Shown here: positions 35,931-42,654 of the stretch, piece after piece
How positions within the stretch are numbered: the stretch's first letter is position 1
How the letters are laid out: every line of letters begins with the position of its first letter
Assembly (NCBI GenBank): GCA_009746045.1
Contig: RPFO01001591.1
Coordinates: 1-42,654, forward strand
DNA length: 42,654 bases
From: Mesostigma viride
Lineage: Eukaryota > Streptophyta > Mesostigmatophyceae > Mesostigmatales > Mesostigmataceae
Direction: 5' to 3'
Translations under genes and position numbers: made by a program
Notes under the pieces: generated by a model
Database searches by the model: none
Seen by the model: the letters and a program-made list of their open reading frames with translations, nothing else
Told to the model about the DNA's origin: nothing

Positions 35931-36914
35931 CTATTTACAGGGGATGATGTAGCTAGTCACTGCTGCCCCGACTGGCCCCTGCCCCAGCAGGCTTGGCCTT
36001 CCTGTCAGGACACTCACGACGCCAGTGACCTTCCTTGCCACACACAAAGCATGCTCCACCCTTCTTCCCAGACCCAGCCCCACCCTTGCCAGGCTTCCCT
36101 GGCCTCCCTGAGACTGTCCACCCTGCTTGCCCTGGTTGCCTTGAGCTTGGCCCTTGCCTTGCCCTTGGCCACCCTTACCCTGCTGACCACCAGCTTGCTG
36201 GCTCCCAACCCCTCCTTGGGAACCTGCACCCTTGCCACCCTGAGCCCCCTGCCTCTGGCGCCTGAAGCGCTTACGCTTGTTGGGCCTTGCCCCATCACGG
36301 GCTGGGTACCCGGGGACATCACCTTGGCCCTGCACAGCGGAGGTGGCATTGCTGCCATGGGACTGGATAGCTTTGCAGGCAGGATCTGGCTTCCTTATGC
36401 TGAGGATTACAAGCTCCAGAGCACGCAAGGAGCCATCAGTCTGGTTAAGAAACATGCGGGCACTGTTCCTCCCATCCACACTCAAACCCATACGGTCCAG
36501 GAAATAGTCTGCCAAGGCCCTATCTGTGACCAGGAAGCCATACTTGGCCCCCTTGTCTCTGATACGGTTGAGCCTAGCCCATTCCTCTGCCACAGGGCCC
36601 ACTATCTCAAAGGTGTCATACTGATGTTTATAGTAGTTGGTGAGGTTGAGAACCTTGTCAGAGAACTCCTCCCTCAACCCATCCAGGAACTGTGCCCAGG
36701 TTAGCTTATCCTTGACACCAGTCCTAGCCTTTTCCCTGACACGCTCTGACGAGTCCCTGTTGCACGTGGACGAGTGAAACACTTGCACTAGGTTGACAGT
36801 GGGGTCCACGGAGAGCACAACCAGCTCCATGTCCTCTAGCCACTTGTCTAGAGCTTCCTGTGCTAGTGGTGGGTTAAGAGGCTTTTGTCCATTCATAAGC
36901 GTGACTGCACTCAT
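35931..36914 (-). CDS. Gag-like protein with CCHC knuckle
   Basis: The ATG frame at 36914 gives a helical N-terminal region (ALDKWLEDMELVVLSVDP, KLTWAQFLDGLREEF, NYYKHQYDTFEIVG, ADYFLDRMGLSVDGR), typical of a retrotransposon capsid. A Gly/Gln/Lys-rich linker follows. The zinc knuckle CFVCGKEGHWRREC (C-x2-C-x4-H-x4-C, 36051-36010) is in another frame, so a 1-nt shift lies in the G-rich stretch near 36090-36110. The knuckle frame stops at 35953. The start codon overlaps the stop of the preceding ORF in ATGA. Confidence 0.82.
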   Translation of the reverse strand: MSAVTLMNGQKPLNPPLAQEALDKWLEDMELVVLSVDPTVNLVQVFHSSTCNRDSSERVREKARTGVKDKLTWAQFLDGLREEFSDKVLNLTNYYKHQYDTFEIVGPVAEEWARLNRIRDKGAKYGFLVTDRALADYFLDRMGLSVDGRNSARMFLNQTDGSLRALELVILSIRKPDPACKAIQSHGSNATSAVQGQGDVPGYPARDGARPNKRKRFRRQRQGAQGGKGAGSQGGVGSQQAGGQQGKGGQGQGKGQAQGNQGKQGGQSQGGQGSLARVGLGLGRRVEHALCVARKVTGVVSVLTGRPSLLGQGPVGAAVTSYIIPCK

Positions 36915-37309
36915 GTGAGGTCTCGACCCTGGCAGCGCTTCACCGGCTCCACCACAGTGGGTGTCACAGTAACAACGCCACTTGGGCCAGCAAGCACAGG
37001 GGAGAGCACATCCACGTGAGGCCTCTTACCATTGCCGTCAGCGGAGGTGTCCCTCTTACGCTTCTCCACGGCAGGTTGCCCATTCGCCACCGTTATTGCA
37101 TCAGATGCTCCTAGCGCCCGCGCCTTGCGCGCCTCCTCCACCGAGTCTTCGTGCCGTCTCTTGCTGCCTGGTCTCTTTCCCCCATCGCCCTCGCTGGCTG
37201 GGATCGCCTCCCCCACCAGCTGCTCCTTGTCTTGCCGAGGCTCCTGGCTTGCTCCAGCCGGTGCCTCCATCTCGCCCTTGTTGCCGTCTCCCGGTTTGCC
37301 ACGAGGCAT
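36911..37309 (-). CDS. Small charged ORF overlapping gag start
   Basis: 132 codons from ATG, rich in Lys, Arg, Glu, Gly and Pro (GGKRPGSKRRHEDS, VEKRKRDTS), with no domain I recognise and probable disorder. Its TGA overlaps the gag ATG (ATGA), a geometry compatible with termination-reinitiation or with expression as a gag leader. It is specific to this element within the window. Confidence 0.6.
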   Translation of the reverse strand: MPRGKPGDGNKGEMEAPAGASQEPRQDKEQLVGEAIPASEGDGGKRPGSKRRHEDSVEEARKARALGASDAITVANGQPAVEKRKRDTSADGNGKRPHVDVLSPVLAGPSGVVTVTPTVVEPVKRCQGRDLT

Positions 37310-37360
37310 TATATACAGTGGGATGGCAATACAAACAGGCGATAGACAAGGAAAACAGGC

Positions 37361-38456
37361 TCAAGCGCTGGTGCTGCCGGAAGAAGCCGCTGGACGCTCC
37401 TCAGCTATGGCCTCCTCCTCACGCTCCTGCGCTGTGCGCGCCACCGGTGTCTGCTCCACCGGCAGCCTAGGCGCACTACCACGGCGATACCACTGCAGGT
37501 TCCTGACCCACCGACTGCCACCACCCCGCCTGTCGTTCCGTGACCCCCGACCAATCTCAGCGAAGTCGTGTTCTGGCTCAAACGGGATATGCAACTCCGC
37601 CCTACGTCGAGCTGAGTAGCCCTCGTTTGTGCCGTCCCCTTCGTCAATCTGCTGTGACGAACGAGCTATGATGCCCGTGGGGCGATCCACGAACTCGCTG
37701 TGAAAATCCTCGTCGGTGACGTCCCGACCGGTGATGACTGTCACCGTTGGCCCACACGCCCCCGGCCTGCTTTGCAACCTCGGTGTATCCAAGGTCGACC
37801 AAATGCCGGCTGGTCGTGTCGTGATCACCCAGTGATCGGCGTGACCACGCGCCTCTTGGGTCAAGATATTGACCAGGTGCTCACACGTCTGAGCTACCAC
37901 TTCAGCCGAATCCCACGGACTGTCGGCTTCACGCGTCTGCGCGTCCCGTATAATATGTGACGCGTCGGTCCCTCCCCAGCGAGCTTGTCGCCACCCAGTG
38001 GTTGTACAATCTGGTACCACCTAAACAAATGGCCACCAGCTGGCTCAGCGTTTCACGCGCTAAGTCCAGCGCCTGAATGGTGACGTGCCCGCCCTGGTAC
38101 GCGACCTCCAAACTGTAGATCAACGAAGCTATTTCGTCGCGAATAGCGACAAGCCGCTCCGTGCAGACCCGACCCGTCTCCCCTGGCGACGTCGTCGCCC
38201 TTATCCTCATCACCACTGGGTCGTTTGCCGACGGCCCTGCTGCGTTTCCAAACACAGCAACCCAACCTCCTTCCGCAAGACCCCTCGCAACGTAGGCGGC
38301 CTGCACAAACGTAGAAGCGTTGGATGGGTGGGAATAGGGGAAAAACGCGTTCTCGCGCGCTGGCGCCTCGGGAGCTGCTTCGTGCCCGGGGGATGACTCA
38401 GGTGTCTCGACCCGAGCCTCGGCCGACATGAAAAACCTTGCACAACAGAAATGCAA
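37361..38456 (-). CDS. First ORF after the 5' LTR, frameshifted, function unknown
   Basis: Two minus-strand frames cover the region: 38456-37929 (175 codons) and 38020-37361 (219 codons). They join naturally near 37950-38000, since the first loses protein-like character after NHWVATSSLG and the second becomes protein-like from about there. The better start is the internal ATG of MSAEARVE at 38429. The first part is helical (VQAAYVARGLAEGGWVAVF, IASLIYSLEVAYQGG); the second ends in a charged tail (REEEAIAEERP). It occupies the gag position next to the 5' LTR, yet a separate gag follows. I do not recognise a family. Confidence 0.55.
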
Positions 38457-38463
38457 TAGTACG

Positions 38464-39112
38464 AGTTAGCGAACAGCCAGAACTGTGAGTTCCTGGTCTC
38501 TCGCGCCACACAACGGGATGAGCCAAAGTTGCAAAGGCAGCAACCTTTTAACCCGTGCACCAAGCCACGACCACGGTGAGCGGTTCCACGACCAATGTGG
38601 GAGCCTCGGTTCGTGCTTGCCAAGATAGCTGGTCATCCCCCATGACCAAGCTATATCCTTTGCGTTGTTCCTCGTTCCCATCGGTGTGACGAGGCACGTG
38701 CAGGCAGGCAAGCAAATCCTCAACGTCCACTGGCATCAGTGCAGAGCCAGGACGAACTGGATTTGCCTAGACTCTGCAACCTAGGAAGTACAGGACCTGT
38801 CACAAGCCTGCAAGGCCTAGTATCCTTGCAGACCTGTGCCAGTTCCTGTAGTCCACCAGTCACAGGCTGCTGCTCTTCTGGTCTACGTGGACCACAGTCA
38901 CGTGATAGTCAGGCTAAGCCTGCGCAGGCACGGCCTGCCACGTGTCCTGTCCACTACACCAGAGGACTGTACCTCAGTCGGCCACGGACGGCTAGGACTT
39001 CGGGACCTCATATCTTTCTTGTCCCTTGTCTGTTTCAGGCGGTCAGCACGGCGTTGGAAAGGTCTTTCCAAACTGCATCCACTTAGCATATTGGTTGCCC
39101 AAAATGCTAACT
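38464..39112 (-). repeat. 5' LTR of element A (649 bp)
   Basis: Matches 30744-31389 except for an extra GC in GCCTGCGCAGGC and an extra C in GTACCTCAGTC. It has the same AGTTAGC/GCTAACT ends and is followed by TTAAA. Confidence 0.92.
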
Positions 39113-39117
39113 TTAAA

Positions 39118-39854
39118 GCCCCCGACCGGTTAAGCTATGGCGGTCGGTCACGTTGAGCTTGGGAGAAGGTGAACACAGAGAACTGCTGTCGGAGCTGGCC
39201 AACCACTGGTTTATGTCTTAGCCAGCAAAGCCTATCCGGTTAGCCGTAACCGTGGGACAGGCTAGCTGTCCGTACCGACCCGGATAAGGCCCCGGACTGG
39301 GGCCTAGGCGGCGCCGGCCCTAGGCGCCGCCCTTAGACCGGTCGACCGCATCGGACCGCCGGATAATAGCCGGCGGCTTAGCGGACGCTAGCGGAAGGCG
39401 TGCGGACGGGCATGGGGAACTTAGAGCCAGATCCTAGGGCTCTAGAGTTACTCAACTCCGACATACTCTTTTGTTCTTTGATTAATTATCAAAATAATTA
39501 CATCAAATGCAGACCATACAAAACCCTCTAAGGTAGGGAACTCAAGGGGGCCTCAAGGCCGTCAAAATCACCACGGTATCGACCCGCGCCCTTGTGATCA
39601 CACATGAATAGTAATGTAACAAGTATCGAGAAAAAAAACAACTATGCCACCAGACAAAAGGTGACCCTTTTTAGTAGGACCAGTGACCCGCGGACGGGCC
39701 CAAGGCACCGTCCAACGTGGCTAGGGTATGGTCAAGACAAGCAAAAAAAACTACTACCAAGATACTCGTGAATGCTAGCAGCACAGTGTGAGTTATGGCT
39801 GTATTAACAAAGCGCCCGAGCCGTAACCCTGTGTGGCTCACGGGTGTTGCATCG
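39118..39854. other. Noncoding stretch with GC-rich hairpins
   Basis: GGCGGCGCC pairs with GGCGCCGCC (about 39308-39331), and CCGCCGG with CCGGCGG (about 39357-39376). It does not continue the RNase H of element B, so the flanks of element A do not rejoin into one RNase H gene. The part near 39750-39854 is the 3' continuation of the RNase H fragment to the right, encoding a hydrophobic stretch (VLLAFTSILVVVFFACL) in a shifted frame. Confidence 0.5.
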
Positions 39855-40280
39855 TCATGCGCTTGCGCAACACAGTCTGCGTACTGCGGGGCAGCCTCCC
39901 GCGCCTCCTTGGTGAGTGCGTCCGCGGATTGAGTTCATCCGCGATGTGCTGGAGACGGTGACGCAGGAGGCCGCCTCAGCGAGGACGAGGTAATCAACGT
40001 CCTGTGACTGCGCATAGGGATTGTCAAGGAAGGCCAAACAACTTTGTGAGTCAGTGTGCACCGTGCTAGTCCAGTGGAGAGTGAACCCACACGAGCCAAA
40101 TACCCAACCCAGCAAGTACCGCAGCCACATGCCATGTGAGATAGCTGAAACAATGCCCCGGCATTCAGCCGTGTTGGGGCTCGTGGCAATGCGGCTGTGC
40201 AAGCGCGAGTACCAATCTAACAACATGCCAGGCTGGCCCTCATTGCCGATAACGAACAGTGCCCCCATGCGGGCCCGCAC
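39855..40280 (-). pseudogene. Third copia-like RNase H fragment
   Basis: The minus strand reads LLDWYSRLHSRIATSPNTAE and CRGIVSAISHGMWLRYLL, then HTDSQSCLAFL and DVDYLVLAEA. Near 39930-39960 a 1-nt shift separates HIADELNP from the expected ADALTKEAREA, which is present in the next frame. It keeps E (TAECRG) and D (HTDS) of RNase H but belongs to a different family from elements A and B. No RT precedes it. Confidence 0.85.
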
Positions 40281-40324
40281 TTGGCTGCACTATACTTTTC
40301 GTCCGAGGGTGGTAAAAAGCATCC

Positions 40325-40358
40325 GAGGCGTAAATTACGAGGTGGTAATTTACGCCTC
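40325..40358. repeat. 14-bp-arm hairpin
   Basis: GAGGCGTAAATTAC (40325-40338) and GTAATTTACGCCTC (40345-40358) pair around GAGGTG. Its core GTAATTTACG is the phrase amplified in the adjacent 15-bp array. Confidence 0.9.
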
Positions 40359-40432
40359 TTTTACTCTTACGTTATACATACGGGTCGAGATCTTTATCGT
40401 AAGTTACGAATTAGATCCGAGGTAAGATCCGA

Positions 40433-40553
40433 CGTCGTAATGTACGAGGTAGTAATTTACGAGGTAGTAATGTACGAGGTAGTAATGTACGAGGTAGTAA
40501 TGTACGAGGTAGTAATGTACGAGGTAGTAATTTACGAGGTAGTAATTTACGAG
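40433..40553. repeat. 15-bp tandem array
   Basis: About eight units of TACGAGGTAGTAAT(G/T). Because 15 is a multiple of 3, it reads as a YEVV(M/I) repeat on the plus strand; that is not taken as a gene. The array resumes at 41369 after an insertion. Confidence 0.9.
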
Positions 40554-41368
40554 CATGGGCCTTAACGGTGATTTGGTCGCATGGGCCTTAACGGTGAGAT
40601 AGAGCTGGCTGCCCACCGCCTTCCCCGCGCGCGGGGTAAGGCAGGGCCGCCCCGCTCCTCCTCACCTTTAAGACCCCGGCGGACAAGATTTCTTTTCTCA
40701 GACGCCGCAAGCGGCTCGAGAAGACTCTCTTCACCCTTGATGACAACTTGACCCTGGCGCAGCAACAACGGCGACGGGAGCTATGGCCGACCTACCTCCA
40801 GCTCCGGCAGACCAAGGCGGGGCAGCCGGTGTACTGGAAGGGGGCGGCCATCTACGTCGGCCACAAGCCCTGGCAGGCGACCCCCCCCCCCCGCGGCCCC
40901 AGCGACTCCAGACGCCCCAGCTTAGGGGAATACAGCAGTAGTAGTGCAGAATAGATAGACCGTGGCCATGTACATGTACGCCTCCTAGAGGCACTATCCC
41001 AGCTAAGCCCCGCGCTTTATTTAATCATGTACATGTGTGCCTATGATGTGCCACACTCCAGACGATGCCTAGCCTCATTTAGTAATGTTGTGCCCATGCA
41101 GGGAGTCACTCTCTGCTGAGAAGCCATGCCATAGCTCTTGTATAGCCATGATGATCTTCCCCCTCACAGGCATGCTCCCCCCTTACCCGGGCATAGCGTG
41201 ATAGACCATGAGGGTGCGGGTGCCCTGGTGCACCTAGAGCAAGTGTTGTTTACATTCCCACCCTTGCAGGAAGTAGCTTAGAATGTATTATAGGCTCATA
41301 TGCCCCTTCTCAGGGCTATGTGCTACATATACTCCCAACGGAGTTATGTTCCTAATTAATTAATTAAT
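40554..41368 (+). mobile_element. L1-type LINE deletion derivative in the 15-bp array
   Basis: An 815-bp segment interrupts the array. It has a 24-bp direct repeat at its start (CATGGGCCTTAACGGTGA twice), an ORF1 fragment, a 3' region shared with 3488-3600, and a TTAA-repeat tail (41353-41372). TAATTTACGAG occurs on both sides (40543-40553, 41369-41379), although the array alone could supply this match. ORF2 is absent. Confidence 0.65.
40640..40954 (+). pseudogene. L1-type ORF1 C-terminal fragment
   Basis: The open frame after TAA at 40637-40639 reads PLLLTFKTPADKISFLRRRK, then LDDNLTLAQQQRRRELWPTY and GQPVYWKGAAIYVG. This is the end of an RNA-binding domain and the conserved block after it found in ORF1-type proteins of algal and plant L1 elements: DD-x-LT-x2-Q, then W-x-P, then W(K/R)G. 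It has no start codon and ends at 40954 after a poly-Pro stretch encoded by a C-run. Confidence 0.72.
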
Positions 41369-41372
41369 TAAT
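40955..41372 (+). repeat. LINE 3' region, hairpin and TTAA tail
   Basis: The part from 41260 is the reverse complement of the dispersed module at 3488-3600. It contains the CTCC-CAAC-GGAG hairpin (about 41334-41345) just before the tail. Upstream of it (40955-41259) nothing coding is seen. Confidence 0.65.
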
Positions 41373-41480
41373 TTACGAGGTAGTAAGGTACGAGGTAGTA
41401 ATTTGCGACGTCGTAATCTACGAGTTGGTAATTTGCGATCCCGGTACTCGGCCCCGTAGGTTACGACGTCGTATGCTTCT
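41373..41480. repeat. Right part of the 15-bp array, diverged
   Basis: TACGAGGTAGTAAGG and TACGAGGTAGTAATT units continue, then decay into GCGACGTCGTAATCT-type variants with ACGACGTCGT palindromes. Confidence 0.75.
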
Positions 41481-42160
41481 CGCGTACACTACCGGTACTA
41501 CAATCATGTCGCTATGTCGTTCTGAATTGCAGTACGCATGTCACTTATCAGAATTTCACTTTGATTTCACTTATCATTTCGGTCAACCTAACCCCTAACA
41601 CCCATTTACCCGGGGGAAAAAAAATGAATGGCATTTGCAGCAAGGCTCATGCAAGACAAGTTCCTATTTCATAAAAAATTTCATTATTAAATGCAGGATT
41701 ACATGTCATGCACAAAAATCCAACGCCTTCACAGAAAATAGCATATCAAGTCTTCTGACGACAATATCAAGTCAATATCAAATTCGTGGCTTCTCTTCGT
41801 GGCTTGAAATACTGTTTCCATGCGGTGCTTAGGACAGCTCCGGGGATGTCGGCACCGCACAGAAGCTCCATCCGGGAGCAAGTGCGCCGGGGGAAGATGT
41901 TGTACATCCAGAGCTCGATATGTGCGGGAAGCCGTCGTGTTGGAAACCGAGGTGTCTGCACAGAATTCCGCGCGCAGGCAGCTTGTGCCTTTACGGGGGA
42001 AGACCTGCGACACAAAAACCGTGTCCGGACAATGCAATACGGAGAAATGGCAACGGCAGATGGAGTCGGCTAAGGCCGCTTGTAAGGAAAGTGATTTTTA
42101 ATGCACGAATAAATGTATAATGCATGCTACATCGCCATCGCTTGGGCGGTGAAAAGACAA
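41481..42160. other. Noncoding stretch, overlapping open frames only
   Basis: Frames of 80-100 codons overlap on both strands between 41729 and 42260. None shows a domain. A minus-strand frame (42015-41767, ending KPRREATNLILT) is the most protein-like but unsupported. Confidence 0.45.
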
Positions 42161-42161
42161 G

Positions 42162-42395
42162 GACCAACCACATGCCCCCACCTACCCTTCGTGCATCCCG
42201 CCCTTGACGAGGCACAACCATGTGCCCCCACCTACCCTTTGTGCGTCCCTCCCTTGACAAGAAACAAGCACGTGCACCTATCTAACCTTTGTGCATCCCT
42301 TCCTTGGCAAGGAACAAGCACACCCACCCACCTACTCCACATGCATCCTCCCTTGACAAGGAACAAGCACGATCACCCAGCTACCCACTAGCACG
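42162..42395. repeat. About 50-bp minisatellite, 4.6 units
   Basis: Units end CTTG(A/G)C(A/G)AG at 42211, 42261, 42311 and 42360, followed by a partial unit. Divergence between units is about 20%, so it is older than the tandem duplication. Confidence 0.85.
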
Positions 42396-42654
42396 GCAGC
42401 AAGGCAGACCTTACAATGGCAAGTGATGTTTATCGGTAGAAACTGTTAGACAACTAGCAAACGAGCCAGCCGGTGAAGAGCAAGGCACGCATGCAAGGAA
42501 TTTGTCGTTGCCTATGTCTACGCTTGTGTTTGTCACTGCAGTTGAAATCTGCATTTGCATCAGCTGGCCCGATCGAACCCCATGTCGCCACCCGCATTTC
42601 CACTTATACTTCACGGCCCCTTATTCTTCTCTTGTGCCTGCCTTTGCCCTAACT
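42396..42654. other. Right edge, no gene seen
   Basis: No feature was supported in the last 259 bp. Confidence 0.5.

Larger units (their letters stand above)
30744..39112 (-). mobile_element. Complete LTR retrotransposon, minus strand (element A)
   Basis: LTRs of 646 and 649 bp bound an internal region with a polypurine tract and gag-pol domains, all in minus orientation. TTAAA flanks both sides (30739-30743 and 39113-39117). The two LTRs differ by two indels (2 bp and 1 bp) in what I compared, so the insertion is young. Integrase lies before RT, the Ty1/copia order. A clear primer binding site was not found: the sequence after the 5' LTR (minus strand) begins CGTACTATTG rather than TGG. Confidence 0.9.

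Noticed and set aside
36051-36704. 217-codon plus-strand frame opposite gag
   Set aside because: It is the shadow of the Gly/Gln-rich gag linker; the knuckle and capsid-like helices are on the minus strand.
40281-40565. Tyr-Glu-Val-Val repeat protein
   Set aside because: It is a translation of the 15-bp array, and the frame enters and leaves unrelated sequence.
41729-42101. Possible host gene exons on either strand
   Set aside because: Several frames of similar length overlap on both strands with no domain or clear splice signals, so no choice is supported.

Overview
This is a eukaryotic nuclear window built almost entirely of mobile-element and repeat sequence. I see no rRNA, no complete tRNA gene, no operon structure and no confident host gene. 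The retroelement mix is a chromodomain Ty3/gypsy element, copia-like elements, an L1-type ORF1 fragment and LINE reverse-transcriptase fragments. Together with a 109-nt GT-AG intron candidate and tetranucleotide repeats, this fits a repeat-rich algal (green-lineage) genome best. The species cannot be fixed from the sequence, and that placement is an inference.

Layout. Positions 1-529 are unique flank. Positions 530-15192 and 15193-29860 are a head-to-tail tandem duplication of one ~14.66-kb unit. The copies are almost identical: I saw three indels and two substitutions. Both breakpoints share the 5-nt microhomology ATACC. In order, each unit holds a palindrome-bearing minisatellite, short hairpin modules that look like LINE/SINE 3' ends, a long (ATGG)n array, a minus-strand spliced gene fragment of unknown function, and a 5'-truncated chromovirus. 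That chromovirus has integrase plus chromodomain, a large extra ORF after pol, a polypurine tract and a 3' LTR. It lies inside the remnant of a second, related LTR element. That remnant itself carries a 560-bp element whose two ends are identical, perfect 76-bp palindromes, flanked by GATCC target-site duplications. After it come LINE fragments on the minus strand, one split by an 841-bp solo LTR with an ATGCG duplication.

Positions 29861-30743 are a decayed copia-like 3' end. Positions 30744-39112 are a complete LTR retrotransposon on the minus strand: near-identical 646/649-bp LTRs, TTAAA target-site duplication, polypurine tract, gag with a CCHC knuckle, integrase, aspartic protease, RT and RNase H. 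Its LTRs begin AGTTAGC and end GCTAACT rather than TG...CA. Its protease motif lies between integrase and RT instead of upstream of integrase. It has two extra ORFs before gag and several apparent frameshifts. Positions 39118-42654 hold a third copia RNase H fragment, a 15-bp tandem array interrupted by an L1-type deletion derivative, a copy of the hairpin 3' module on the opposite strand, and a ~50-bp minisatellite.

The most notable structures are the palindrome-ended element, the copia-like element with displaced protease and unusual LTR termini, and the chromovirus ORF3, whose C-terminus seems to recur in the second element.
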